Assembly: GCA_035710745.1 (NCBI GenBank)
Contig: DASTCX010000003.1
Span: forward strand, 1-64,000
Reading direction: 5' to 3'
DNA length: 64,000 nucleotides
Source of the DNA: Candidatus Eremiobacteraceae bacterium
GTDB lineage: Bacteria; Vulcanimicrobiota; Vulcanimicrobiia; Eremiobacterales; Eremiobacteraceae
A model generated the notes under the pieces. That model searched no databases and had not been told where the DNA came from. It was given only the letters and a program-made list of their open reading frames with translations. Positions 49,378-58,867 of this stretch are shown here, one piece after another. The position numbers and the translations under genes were made by a program. Within the stretch, counting starts at the first letter, position 1; each line of letters opens with the position of its first letter.

Positions 49378-51420
49378 TCAGATCTTCCAACGCTCGAGTA
49401 CGGCCTGCAACGTCCACGTACCAGCTGCATTTCGAGTCCAGCGCTCCCTTTGGCCCTCCACGTTCAGCGGTCCCCGCTCGAGCGTCCGCGTGACTATCGC
49501 AGTGTCGCCATTCAAAGAGCTAATGATCCTCGCGATAGGATATGGCATCCACGCGTACTCCAGTTGAAAGCGCTGCAACGCCTCGGGCGTCATCCAGCGG
49601 CAACATCTTGCAACTCCCGGTGTGTCGTCACCGACGATAGTCAATGTGTTCGCGAGCGACACCATGCTTGGACGCGTGAACGGTCCGCCCGCCTTATCCC
49701 CAAGGCTAAATGGAAGACGCTCGTCGAGGAACCGCTGGGTATTCCCGCCACTCGTGAGCGCAGTCGGATCGAGGTGGAGAGCGACGAGGGCTCCGGATGT
49801 ATCGTCGCTCCGAGTTCCCGGCTCGCCACCGCAGACGAGATACCATTCACCTCGAAGGTCGGCGAAGAAGAGATCCTCGCCTGCGTAGATCGCACCGGTC
49901 GGTTGCCGGCGGACAAAGCCGTAGGTCTGGCCACTAAATTCGGAGAGTTCGACACCCGGGCCATCTCCTTCGTACGCTGATAACGCGGCCCAAAGTCGAC
50001 CTCCAAGGATTGCTACGGCGCCGGGGCTGCCGTCGACTTCGCCCACGCTCGTCCAGTGGATGCCATCGCGGCTCGACCATACTATCGACGCGCTACGCGC
50101 TACCGGGCCACCGCGTACGAATATTGACTTGACGGATGCGCCCCAGATGCGTCCGTCGTCGGTACGGCTGAGCACCGCAAACGGGAACGCAGGCTCGTGG
50201 ATCTCGTGGAAGCGGCGGTCAGCGCCGCTGGCGTATACCCGGCCGAGATAGGAAGCTACCCAGCCTTGGCCCGTCACATCACCAAGAGGATAGATTCGCC
50301 ATTCGAGGATCGCCGCGTCGAGCGCGTCTTGGTCCGGATGGACCGGTGGCCACACGCGATCGCCCGATGTCAAGTTCGATAATGCCGAGAAGAGCCGGTT
50401 CGTGTCGCTCACATCGTCAGGGAACGTCAACGGAAATTCGACGTAGCGCCCGTTTCGCCAGATCTGAACGACGCGGTTCTCGGGATCCGCGAAGTAGAGA
50501 ATACCGTCGGCGCCAGCGCCGAGCCCGTCGCCGACCGTATAGTCCGGTTGTGCCGGGATCGTGGGATACGAATAGTTGACGAAGTCGCTTGTCGTTGCGA
50601 CGATTCGCCGCAGCCCATACGAAAACGCGAAATACGCTATGCCGTTTCGATACGCCCCTTGATATGTGAGATGGCCGAGGGGCAGCACCGGTGTCAATGT
50701 TTTGCCGTACGCGTCATCAGTGAACGACGGCGGCAACACGTCATCGGGTCCGACGCGCGCGAACGACGTACCGTGGCCTTTCGACCCATCGATCCAGACG
50801 ACAAACGAACCGACGAGCGCGCGGTGATGGTCGGCCGACATCGCGATCGTCCGCAAGCGCACAGCGCCCACCTGACCGACAGCGTACGAGCCATCATCTT
50901 GCTTGAGCACTTGCAGACGGAATTCGTCCGCGGGCGAGACGAGCGCGCCGGTGGTCGCCTCGGTGACGCGGTCGAGCCGGATGCTCCCGCGAATCGAGGT
51001 TGCAGCCGGACTGCCGACGTCGAACGACGTAGACCGGCCACCGTCGACGACGATAACGCCCGACGAGCCGGACCATCGGACCGCTGTCGCAAGACCATCT
51101 GCCGTCAGCTCGGTCAGCGTACGGCGGCCGACATCGAATTCGTACGCCTGCGTCGGCGAGGCGCGGCGCCAGTCTCCGTCGATGGATCCGTTCGAAAAGC
51201 GAGCGAGCAGTACGGCGCGCGTTCCCGAAGCATCGAACGTCGCGCCGTCGAGCACGACGCCGTCAAGGCGGGCAAGCGGCAGTTCGAGCACGTGAAGAAC
51301 GCGGCCGTCGCTCAAGGCGACGTCGCTATCAGCTGATGGAGGGACGCTCGAGACCCGCGGCGCCGCGCCGCATAAGCTGACGACCACGGCGATGGCGAAA
51401 AGCAGATAGCGCATGCGCAT
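49378..51420 (-). CDS. Large secreted propeller-like protein of unknown function
   Basis: 680 aa. Signal peptide 1-20 (RYLLFAIAVVVSLCGA). The rest is beta-rich with repeated WxSxDG/YFAD-like strands (GADGILYFADPENRVVQIWRNGRYVEF, RTDDGRIWGASVKSIFVRGG, SSRDGIHWTSVGEV, LRGEWYLVCGGEPG), consistent with a beta-propeller. No catalytic motif. ATG 51420, or the internal ATG at 51414. Not obviously paralogous to the three propeller genes at 13107. Confidence 0.72.
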   Translation of the reverse strand: MRMRYLLFAIAVVVSLCGAAPRVSSVPPSADSDVALSDGRVLHVLELPLARLDGVVLDGATFDASGTRAVLLARFSNGSIDGDWRRASPTQAYEFDVGRRTLTELTADGLATAVRWSGSSGVIVVDGGRSTSFDVGSPAATSIRGSIRLDRVTEATTGALVSPADEFRLQVLKQDDGSYAVGQVGAVRLRTIAMSADHHRALVGSFVVWIDGSKGHGTSFARVGPDDVLPPSFTDDAYGKTLTPVLPLGHLTYQGAYRNGIAYFAFSYGLRRIVATTSDFVNYSYPTIPAQPDYTVGDGLGAGADGILYFADPENRVVQIWRNGRYVEFPLTFPDDVSDTNRLFSALSNLTSGDRVWPPVHPDQDALDAAILEWRIYPLGDVTGQGWVASYLGRVYASGADRRFHEIHEPAFPFAVLSRTDDGRIWGASVKSIFVRGGPVARSASIVWSSRDGIHWTSVGEVDGSPGAVAILGGRLWAALSAYEGDGPGVELSEFSGQTYGFVRRQPTGAIYAGEDLFFADLRGEWYLVCGGEPGTRSDDTSGALVALHLDPTALTSGGNTQRFLDERLPFSLGDKAGGPFTRPSMVSLANTLTIVGDDTPGVARCCRWMTPEALQRFQLEYAWMPYPIARIISSLNGDTAIVTRTLERGPLNVEGQRERWTRNAAGTWTLQAVLERWKI

Positions 51421-51479
51421 GCACGGGTGATTACCCCGCGAGTACGGGAAACCCCCGGGCTCTAGAGAATCAGCGAGCG

Positions 51480-52181
51480 ATGCGCGTCGTCCAGATCTGG
51501 CGCTACCCGGTCAAGTCTTTGGGCGGCGAACCGTTGCGCTCGGTCGAACTCGGCAATGGCGGCATGCCGTTCGACAGGCGCTACGCCCTCATGGATTCCG
51601 ATCCGAATCGCGCCGGCAGGCCCCTGACCGCCCGGATCGAGCGACGACTGCTCGGTTATGGCGCATCGGTCCGCGACGGCAAAGCGTACGTCCGCACGCC
51701 GGCGGGCGAAGAGCACGACGTACACGCCCCCGGTTGGCTCGAGGCGCTCAGCGCGGAGATCGAACGGCCCGTTTCGCTTCAGTCGTTCGAGACTGCGATC
51801 CACGATGATGCCGACATCCTCGTCGTCAATGCTGCATCGCTGCGAGCGCTGACGGACGATTACGGCGCATTCGTCAATCCATGCCGATTTCGGCCGAATT
51901 TCGTCGTCGACAGCAGCGGCCTGCAGCCGTTCGTCGAAGACGCCTGGGCGGGTCACGATATCGCTGTCGGCGACGCGCTATTGCGCGCACAATACCCGTG
52001 CGATCGCTGCGTGCTCACGACGATCGACCCCGAAACGCTCGCGATGGATCCGGCGTTCTTGAGATTGGTCGTCGAAAAACATGGGGGCCGCTTTGGGATG
52101 TATTGCTCGGTCGTGCGATCGGGCTCCGTCGCTCTCGGCGATGAGTGGCGCCCGAAACGCAAGTCGGAGGTTATAGTATGA
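51480..52181 (+). CDS. MOSC-domain protein
   Basis: 233 aa. N-terminal beta-barrel MVxxIWRYPVKSLGGEPLRSVELG with DRRYALMD. The C-terminal MOSC core is CRFRPNFVV ... AWAGHDIAVGDALLRAQYPCDRCVLTTIDPET, with the conserved Cys in PCDRC. Such proteins handle molybdenum-cofactor sulfur or act as molybdoenzymes. The stop overlaps the next ATG (ATGA). Confidence 0.9.
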   Translation: MRVVQIWRYPVKSLGGEPLRSVELGNGGMPFDRRYALMDSDPNRAGRPLTARIERRLLGYGASVRDGKAYVRTPAGEEHDVHAPGWLEALSAEIERPVSLQSFETAIHDDADILVVNAASLRALTDDYGAFVNPCRFRPNFVVDSSGLQPFVEDAWAGHDIAVGDALLRAQYPCDRCVLTTIDPETLAMDPAFLRLVVEKHGGRFGMYCSVVRSGSVALGDEWRPKRKSEVIV

Positions 52182-52663
52182 CGGATCGCAAGCGCGCGAA
52201 GAAGTCGATCGTCGTCATGACGGTGCTTGCATCGCTTGGCGGACTTTTGCTTTTCGGCCACGCGGCGAACGCCGATTCGCCTGCGCCGTATCGGTCGATG
52301 CCGAAGCAGGGCGATAACGTGCGGCTCGATGGTACGCTCGGCGGCGCTGCGACAGCGTGGGCATATGCCGATCGCAAGTGGCTCGAGCGCTACCTCCAGG
52401 TGACGATCGATGCCGCCGCGGCGAATCGCTCGTACTCAGACTCGCAAGTGCAAGGTCAGCTCGCGACCGTCGCCGATCACGTCATGCCGGTCCCCAACGG
52501 AACTGCAGCGCAGGTCGAGACCGTCCAGTCGTTTTCGTACGGCGGCCGAGCCGATACCGAAGTCCGCGTGATGATCAAGGACGGCCCTCTCAAAGGACGA
52601 GAGGTTTGGACGACCTGCGCGGAATTGGTCGACTCTGCGGGACACCCATTTTTGCAAATGTGA
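52178..52663 (+). CDS. Secreted protein of unknown function, coupled to MOSC
   Basis: 161 aa from ATG 52178, 4-nt overlap with the MOSC stop. Signal or anchor 1-33 (IVVMTVLASLGGLLLFGHAANA). The body resembles small periplasmic modules (GTLGGAATAWAYADRKWLERYLQV ... GPLKGREVWTTCAELVD). No family recognised. The upstream end GCAAGTCGGAGG is a ribosome site. Confidence 0.7.
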   Translation: MTDRKRAKKSIVVMTVLASLGGLLLFGHAANADSPAPYRSMPKQGDNVRLDGTLGGAATAWAYADRKWLERYLQVTIDAAAANRSYSDSQVQGQLATVADHVMPVPNGTAAQVETVQSFSYGGRADTEVRVMIKDGPLKGREVWTTCAELVDSAGHPFLQM

Positions 52664-52860
52664 CCGATGTAACAAGCAGGGGGTGTCCGGGGTCACACGG
52701 CCAGAGCCGTCGGTGACCTGACGCGCAAACGTGGGTTTGCCAGGGTCGGGACATCCGGCGAATCGAACGTCGACGGCCTGCGATGGAGCGCTCGGGATCG
52801 AGCGGCAAATAGGCGGCCGACAAAGCCACTGGCTAGTTTCGTATTTTATCGGAGCGATAC
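52664..52860 (+). other. Structured leader upstream of the minor-pilin operon
   Basis: Hairpins in order: GGTCAC-ACGGC-CAGA-GCCGT-CG-GTGACC, GCAAAC-GTGG-GTTTGC and CGCTCG-GGAT-CGAGCG. A possible long-range pairing is GGTGTCC with GGACATC. The 3' part GCAAATA...GACAAAGCCACTGGC recalls the GEMM (c-di-GMP) riboswitch core but lacks clear matching helices. A 5'-UTR regulator is plausible; the first hairpin may instead terminate the upstream gene. Confidence 0.35.
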
Positions 52861-53556
52861 GTGCACACGGACGAGCGGATCCCGGGAATCCTTCGAATGC
52901 GACGCGGCGTTGGCCGTGCGCAGACGCTCGTCGAAGTGATCGTCGCGATCGCTATTCTTTCAGTAATCGTCGTAATGATCACGGCCGATCTGACGAACAT
53001 CACGAAGGCCGATTCGGCCGCTGACCGCAGCATCGAGATCTCGAGCGCCAACTTTCTCCTCGGCGTGATGAAAGCAGATCCGGGATTCTGGAAAGGTCCG
53101 AACGGCGGCGTCGATTGGGACACTGGCCCCGACGATTCGTGCTACGTGGCACTTGGCCCATATACTGACTCAGGGCCAAGTCCCGCGCCGAGCTGGCACT
53201 CGATACCACCTCCGCAACCCGGCTGCTCATTTCCGTACTCCGATGTCGGCGCGCCGCAGCAGGGCGAACCGAATCAGGGCGCGAGTCCCGCGCCGGTCGG
53301 TGATGAAGTACAGTACATGTGGAACGCGAGCGAGCACAACGGTGACCCAAATGCGGCAGACCTAACCGTGTGGGTCCGCCGTGACACTGGCTCGCCCATA
53401 TACGAGTACCACGCGATTCGCTACACGTCGCCCCCAGCCGGAACGCCAAGTGGACCAACACCAACGCCCAACCCGACCAGATCGGGCGGCGGTGGTGGCG
53501 GTGGCGGTAACCATAGTCCAGGCCCGTCGCCCTCACCCACCGGTATCGGTGTATGA
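52861..53556 (+). CDS. Type IV prepilin-like protein (minor pseudopilin) 1
   Basis: 231 aa. Prepilin peptidase site GRA|QTLVEV followed by a hydrophobic helix VIVAIAILSVIVVMITADLT (about res. 22-42). Soluble part ends in a Pro/Gly/Ser tail (TPTPNPTRSGGGGGGGG). GTG 52861 has CGGAG upstream; ATG 52897 is an alternative. First of three pilin-like genes with ATGA overlaps. Confidence 0.85.
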   Translation: MHTDERIPGILRMRRGVGRAQTLVEVIVAIAILSVIVVMITADLTNITKADSAADRSIEISSANFLLGVMKADPGFWKGPNGGVDWDTGPDDSCYVALGPYTDSGPSPAPSWHSIPPPQPGCSFPYSDVGAPQQGEPNQGASPAPVGDEVQYMWNASEHNGDPNAADLTVWVRRDTGSPIYEYHAIRYTSPPAGTPSGPTPTPNPTRSGGGGGGGGNHSPGPSPSPTGIGV

Positions 53557-54257
53557 CGGTGCGAAGGAGATCGTGCCGCCGCGCTTTCACACTCGTCGAA
53601 ATGCTCGTCGCGATGGCGGTCATGGGCGTCGTGATGTCGTTCGCCGCCCTCGAGTTCAGAGCCGTTGTCTTTAACTACCTCGGCATCGACTCTCATCTTT
53701 CGGCCGAGCAGCAAGCGCGAGTAGCTATCGCAAAAGTGGATGACATTTCGCGCCAAGCAAGCGTTGTGGACAGCGTCGATCCCGCCGCTCTTCCGTCGCC
53801 GGCCATTGTTCAGCCGGCGAGTACAGCCGGACCAACATTGCAATTCACCAAGACGCAGTGCCTTGACTTGAGCTGCATTCCAACCCAGAACGGCGTGCCG
53901 AAACCGTGCTATGACACGGTCACGATCTTCGTCGTGCCGGATTCGTCAGTGTCCAATAGCGATCCGATCTTCCAACCGCACAATCTTATCGAGCAGACCG
54001 CGCCGATCGACCCAACGCGAAGCGACTGCACGGGCGGTGACAAAGCGGCGTCGCGCCTAATCGCCCGCAACGTCGAAAATTTTACGGTGCAGAAGGCCGA
54101 GTGTGGGAATGGAGGCGGGAACTGCACGTACGGCCAGGGCTACAGGATCGACATTTCAATTTTCGACTACGATGACCACAGCGCGAACAGTCACGAAGGA
54201 ACGCTCTATCACCTGTCGTCTGTGATCACGCCCCTCACGTTCGGTGAGTCGAAATGA
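53553..54257 (+). CDS. Type IV prepilin-like protein (minor pseudopilin) 2
   Basis: 234 aa. N-terminal CRRA|FTLVEMLVAMAVMGVVMSFAALEF, a classical prepilin site and helix. The soluble part contains several Cys (DLSCIPTQNGVPKPCYD, CGNGGGNCTYG). ATG overlaps the previous stop by 4 nt. It resembles PilW/PulJ-type minor pilins that initiate the pilus. Confidence 0.88.
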   Translation: MTVRRRSCRRAFTLVEMLVAMAVMGVVMSFAALEFRAVVFNYLGIDSHLSAEQQARVAIAKVDDISRQASVVDSVDPAALPSPAIVQPASTAGPTLQFTKTQCLDLSCIPTQNGVPKPCYDTVTIFVVPDSSVSNSDPIFQPHNLIEQTAPIDPTRSDCTGGDKAASRLIARNVENFTVQKAECGNGGGNCTYGQGYRIDISIFDYDDHSANSHEGTLYHLSSVITPLTFGESK

Positions 54258-55921
54258 ACGCCGCACGCGCGCGAAATCGCAAACCGCGGCGGGGAGCGGC
54301 GCTTATCCTCGTCCTCCTGCTAGTCTCCGTTTTCCTCATCCTAATGGGTTCGGTCATCGACGCGCTTGCACTCGAATCGCAAAGCTCAATCGAGAGCGCC
54401 GACTCCGCCTCCGCAGTAGCGGCCGCGTACTCGGGTGTCGACCTCATGATCCTCTCCATCGAGGAGTTCTACGACAACGGTATCCAAGGAGGCCAGCCCC
54501 CTCAGACCGTATCATGCCAATTCGGCCGACCCGGCGGTGGCAGCGTTTCATCGTCGTGCACTGCGACGATCGCGAAGACCTGGAATGGCAACGGTATCAA
54601 CTACTATCTTATCCGCTCGAACGGAAGCGCGTTCCCAACCCCCGACAAAGAAGTCGATCGGCAAATCGTCGCGCTCGTCAAACAAGTGCCGTTCGGCGCC
54701 TACGCACATTTTAGCGAGTCCGAGCACAGCAACACCGGCGGCCCGATCTGGTATTCGTCGAAGCAAAGCTTCGACGGCCCCGTTTACTCCGGCGGCAACA
54801 TGCACATCATGTACGACAGCAATTCGACGACGCCGATCTTCCCGATGGGTTTCACTACCGACCAACCCCAGCAAAATCTCCAGTGGATGGACATCGAAGA
54901 CGGCAACCACAGCAAGCCGAACACGCAGCAAGAATATTACTCGGTCTTCGGAACGAGTGGCCCTTCGTTCACGCAGAGCGCCGTCAATCTGCCGGGGTTC
55001 GCGCAAAATCTTGACATTTTCAGCGAGGCGTTCTACGGCGACAACCAACATGGCGACCTGACTGACTTGCAAAACGCCGGACAGAACGCGGGTGTCTACG
55101 TAAACGGTGGTGACCCTAACTGTCCGTCAAGCACGCTCTGCAGCGGTATTTTCGTATCGGGCAGCAATGTGACCATCTCGTCGACCAGCGTCGCTAGCCC
55201 GAACGGTGACCTGTCCTCAGGAACGCAAACATGGACGATCAACAGCCCATCGTTCGCTACAACGACGGTCACTGTTGATTTTGGCGCAAACACGACGACC
55301 GTCTCAGTCAATGGCGGTTCGACGAAGACGTACACGGGCGTCGCGTCGGGCGAACAGTCGGATTCCAGCCTTGGTAATGGTGCCATCTTTGTCGATGGTA
55401 GCCTATCCATTAGCGATGGTAGCACCGTGCACGGACAATATACCGTTGCCGTGCCTGACCCACCGGTCAACAACGAGGGCATCACGCTCGGCGGCAGCGT
55501 CACCGATGCAAGCGACCCGCGAAACGGTCCATCACAAGATGAGTTGGCGTTGTGGGCTGACACGGTCTCGCTCAAGTCCGGAAATAATAACCCTCTGATC
55601 GAGGCTATGGTATTGACTGGTTATGCGAACGAGTGCATTGAGAATAACTGCGGCGGCTGGTTCGCCAATGGCTATTGCAGCGCAAAGGGCTGCAACGGCG
55701 GTGGCACTGGAACACTGACGCTTTACGGCAGTGACATCGAAAATCTGCGCGGCAAGATGGGAACCGTCGATACCAACGGCGATCCGATCGCAGGTTACTT
55801 GCGAGCTCAGACGTACGACCCACGCCTTGGCGCCGTCCCGCCGCCGTTCTCACCGACCACAAACCTCTACTCGATCGTCGCGATTCAAGATGTCGGCTGG
55901 GGCGTTTCGGCTCCGCGCTAG
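54254..55921 (+). CDS. PilX-like pilus-assembly/adhesin protein
   Basis: 555 aa. N-terminal RRGAALILVLLLVSVFLILMGSVIDALALESQSSIESADS is the PilX_N type anchor (tail of positive charge, long helix, Glu-rich start). The exported part has 'SFDGPVYSGGNMHIMYDS' and 'GAIFVDGSLSISDGSTVHGQ', typical of DUF4900-like beta-helices. ATG overlaps the previous stop by 4 nt. It could be the large tip protein of the pilus. Confidence 0.85.
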   Translation: MNAARARNRKPRRGAALILVLLLVSVFLILMGSVIDALALESQSSIESADSASAVAAAYSGVDLMILSIEEFYDNGIQGGQPPQTVSCQFGRPGGGSVSSSCTATIAKTWNGNGINYYLIRSNGSAFPTPDKEVDRQIVALVKQVPFGAYAHFSESEHSNTGGPIWYSSKQSFDGPVYSGGNMHIMYDSNSTTPIFPMGFTTDQPQQNLQWMDIEDGNHSKPNTQQEYYSVFGTSGPSFTQSAVNLPGFAQNLDIFSEAFYGDNQHGDLTDLQNAGQNAGVYVNGGDPNCPSSTLCSGIFVSGSNVTISSTSVASPNGDLSSGTQTWTINSPSFATTTVTVDFGANTTTVSVNGGSTKTYTGVASGEQSDSSLGNGAIFVDGSLSISDGSTVHGQYTVAVPDPPVNNEGITLGGSVTDASDPRNGPSQDELALWADTVSLKSGNNNPLIEAMVLTGYANECIENNCGGWFANGYCSAKGCNGGGTGTLTLYGSDIENLRGKMGTVDTNGDPIAGYLRAQTYDPRLGAVPPPFSPTTNLYSIVAIQDVGWGVSAPR

Positions 55922-55962
55922 ATCGAACGCCGAAACCTTCTCCGAAACATAGAGATATCGGT

Positions 55963-57885
55963 TTAGGCCGATAGATTTTGTGTCGCCGACCGGTGTGCGA
56001 GCGCCATGATCGTCAGCATCGGATTGACGCTGCTCGATAGCGGGAAGACCGACGCGTCCACGACTATCAAGCCCTCGACGCCATGCACTCGACCGGTCTC
56101 ATCGACGACGCCCTGCGCGGGATCGCGATGCATCCGGCACGTTCCCATTTGATGCGCTGAGTAGACTGCGAGCCGGTTCGGCGCAACGCCCCGTGCGTGC
56201 AGCGTGCGTGCGAACGACGTAAGATTCTTATCGGACGCGCGGCGGCGCTCGAGCTCGATCGGATCGGTGTGGAGCGTCGTGACCGAACGAGCTCCCGCCG
56301 AAAAGGCGAGGCGGACGAGCCCGGCGAGCGCCGCGAGCATGTGGGAACCGTCGAATGAGTCGACGCGATAACGGACGTCATCGCGGCCGTCGTCGCTTAC
56401 CGAGCCTTCGCCGCGATCGCGGGTCAATACGATGAGCGCCGCTGCGTTACGAAGTCGCGCCATGACCGCGGCGTGCGACTCTTGCGATCGCCAAGCTATC
56501 GCAGAGGCCGCAAGGCCAGGGTGGGCGGGCACCGCTTCGAACTTCGCACCGTACCCGTCGTCGATATCCTCGAACTTGTCGCAGACGATCGTCTGCATCG
56601 GTCCGTGCCACATCTCGACCGGTTCGTCGAATTCGGCGAAGATAGCGGTCGTCGGATGAAGGCGTAGGTGCTTGCCGAGGTGCGGCGACTCGACGCCGCT
56701 GCGACGGAGGATGCCAGGCGAACGTAAACTGCCGGCACCTAAGACGACCGTCGACGCTCGGACATGCATCTGCCTGCCGTCGGTAAGGGTCGCTTCGACG
56801 CCGGCAGCGCGTCTATTTTTGATAATGATGCGCTCGACGCGCGCACCGGCGACGATGCTCGCGCCGGCGGCGACGGCGTCACGAAGATACGTCTGAGCGG
56901 TCGAGCGCTTGTTGCCGTACGCGCATCCGAATCCGCAATAACCGCAGCCATCGCCGCAATGCGACGCATTTCTCGGGATCTCGGAATGCGGCCACCCGAG
57001 CGATCTCGCGCCGCGCAGCAAGGCGGCGTTGTTCTCGTTGTGGAGATGAGTCGTTGTGATGCCGAGTCGCTCGCTCACGGCCTGGTACGGACCGGCAAGC
57101 GATGTGCTGAAGTCGATCCCGCCGGAGGCCTCTGACCACTGTCGGGCCACTTTGTCGGTCAACCGGAGCGACGTGCACCAATTCACCGTCGTGCCGCCGC
57201 CGATGCATGAGCCGGCAAGCACCGAGATCGAAAGGTCGTCGGTCGCGCACAAGCCCGACTCGAGATAGAGAGAACCGAACGCGTCGGCCTCGCGCTGCAT
57301 CGATGCGATAGTGTCGGGTGCAGGTCCCGCCTCGAGTACGACGACCCGACGGCCCGCTTGCGAGAAGAGCGCCGCGGCAACGCCGCCTCCGGCACCAGAC
57401 CCGACGACGACGACGTCGCAGTCGATATCGCCGGCGGCCTCAACGACTGTAAGATCCGAAATCGTACGGATGTCCGACCGCGAGCCTGGGTAACCGATTG
57501 ACGGCCAAAGCGGATTTGCGCCGGCCTCATCGGTCGCAGCGTACGTGACGAAGCCGCACAACCGCTTGAACACCTGAAAACCCATCCGCAGTTGTGCGAG
57601 CCGACTGTCGGCCATCGCGAGCAAGACGCGCTCGCGACTGCGAAGATCGAGCGACGCGAACGATTGCCATCTGCCGCTCAGCGCGAACGTCAGCAGCGGT
57701 CCATCGAGCATGCCGATGAGAGTGCGGATCTTCGCGAGCCGGTGGGGAGCTAATCGGCGCAGCGCAGTGCGAAGCGCCTCGCCCGCGATGGAACGGTCCG
57801 CGTCCGGCGGCGCAAACGTCGCAAGCAACGCATCGAGAGTCGCTGATTCTCGGTCGGTGAAATCGCCGATCGTCACGCGCCGCAC
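55963..57885 (-). CDS. GMC-type FAD oxidoreductase (long-chain alcohol oxidase-like)
   Basis: 640 aa. An N-terminal helical region (1-130) precedes the FAD motif DVVVVGSGAGGGVAAALFSQAGRRVVVLEAG (about 160-190). The Cys cluster GDGCGYCGFGCAYGNKRST is about 335-355. The C terminus has SAHQMGTCRM and VVDASVFPLSSSVNPMLTIMALAHR. This layout matches the long-chain alcohol oxidase branch of GMC. GTG 57885 or 57876. Confidence 0.9.
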   Translation of the reverse strand: MRRVTIGDFTDRESATLDALLATFAPPDADRSIAGEALRTALRRLAPHRLAKIRTLIGMLDGPLLTFALSGRWQSFASLDLRSRERVLLAMADSRLAQLRMGFQVFKRLCGFVTYAATDEAGANPLWPSIGYPGSRSDIRTISDLTVVEAAGDIDCDVVVVGSGAGGGVAAALFSQAGRRVVVLEAGPAPDTIASMQREADAFGSLYLESGLCATDDLSISVLAGSCIGGGTTVNWCTSLRLTDKVARQWSEASGGIDFSTSLAGPYQAVSERLGITTTHLHNENNAALLRGARSLGWPHSEIPRNASHCGDGCGYCGFGCAYGNKRSTAQTYLRDAVAAGASIVAGARVERIIIKNRRAAGVEATLTDGRQMHVRASTVVLGAGSLRSPGILRRSGVESPHLGKHLRLHPTTAIFAEFDEPVEMWHGPMQTIVCDKFEDIDDGYGAKFEAVPAHPGLAASAIAWRSQESHAAVMARLRNAAALIVLTRDRGEGSVSDDGRDDVRYRVDSFDGSHMLAALAGLVRLAFSAGARSVTTLHTDPIELERRRASDKNLTSFARTLHARGVAPNRLAVYSAHQMGTCRMHRDPAQGVVDETGRVHGVEGLIVVDASVFPLSSSVNPMLTIMALAHRSATQNLSA

Positions 57886-57972
57886 TCCGTGGGGCCGCTA
57901 CTCGCTTCCTGCGCTTCGCGACCGCGCTCGAGGGACAGGCGTCTCGAAGCGCGGTGATTAACCTGGGCCGTC

Positions 57973-58863
57973 ATGGCGCTCATCGCTGACGCTCTCAATG
58001 CGCGACCGGGCCTTCAACGCAGGTTGTTCTTCCTCGCGCGCCGCTTCGTGCCGGGCGAGACGATCGACAGCGCGATCCAAGCGGTCAAGCAGCTCAACGG
58101 GTACGGCCTCACCGCGACTCTCGATTTTCTCGGCGAAGACGTGCTCAACGAACGCGAAGCTGTGCAGACGACGCAGACGTACCTCGAGATGATTGACCGG
58201 ATCAACGCATCGGGCGTCGATTCGAACGTCTCGGTGAAACTGAGCGCCATCGGACAAGCGATAAGCGAAGACCTCGCCGTTTCGAATCTCGAGCGGATCA
58301 TCGCGAAGGCACGACCGACGGGCATGTTCGTCAGGCTCGACATGGAAGGCTCGGGAACCGTCGACTCGACGTATCGGATCTGCGATCGCGCGCGGGCGTC
58401 GTACGAAAACGTCGGACCGGTCGTCCAAGCTTACCTGAAGCGAGCGGCGGACGACGTCGTGCGCCACATCAGGTCCGGCGTTCGCGTTCGACTCTGCAAA
58501 GGCGCCTACAAAGAGCCGCCCGAGCTCGCATATCAGAAGATGTCGGACATACGGCGCAACTACATGGATCTCGCCCGCTCGCTCCTTTCGAACGGGGAAT
58601 ATCCGGGGATCGCGACGCACGACGACAGCTTGATCGATGGCGTCCTCGCCTATGTGAGAGAGCAGAAAATCCCGGCCGATCGCTTCGAGTTCCAGATGCT
58701 CTACGGCATCCGGCCGGAGAGACAACGCGCGATCGTAGCCGGCGGTCATCGGCTGCGCGTCTACATCCCCTTCGGCACGCACTGGGCCGGGTATTTCGCA
58801 CGACGTCTCGCCGAGCGAAAAGAGAACGTATTTTTCGTCGTGCGCAGTCTGTTCTCGAAGTGA
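57973..58863 (+). CDS. Proline dehydrogenase
   Basis: 296 aa. FAD barrel motifs: NVSVKLSAIG, MFVRLDMEGS, RVRLCKGAYKEPPELAY, FEFQMLYGIRPERQRAI and RVYIPFGTHWAGYFARRLAERKENVFF, characteristic of monofunctional PRODH. It oxidises proline to pyrroline-5-carboxylate at the membrane. ATG 57973. The partner dehydrogenase is not in the window. Confidence 0.95.
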   Translation: MALIADALNARPGLQRRLFFLARRFVPGETIDSAIQAVKQLNGYGLTATLDFLGEDVLNEREAVQTTQTYLEMIDRINASGVDSNVSVKLSAIGQAISEDLAVSNLERIIAKARPTGMFVRLDMEGSGTVDSTYRICDRARASYENVGPVVQAYLKRAADDVVRHIRSGVRVRLCKGAYKEPPELAYQKMSDIRRNYMDLARSLLSNGEYPGIATHDDSLIDGVLAYVREQKIPADRFEFQMLYGIRPERQRAIVAGGHRLRVYIPFGTHWAGYFARRLAERKENVFFVVRSLFSK

Positions 58864-58867
58864 CGTG

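Noticed and set aside
52664-52860. Firm call of a GEMM c-di-GMP riboswitch
   Set aside because: Only a short core-like segment matches; the expected helices and tetraloop receptor could not be drawn.
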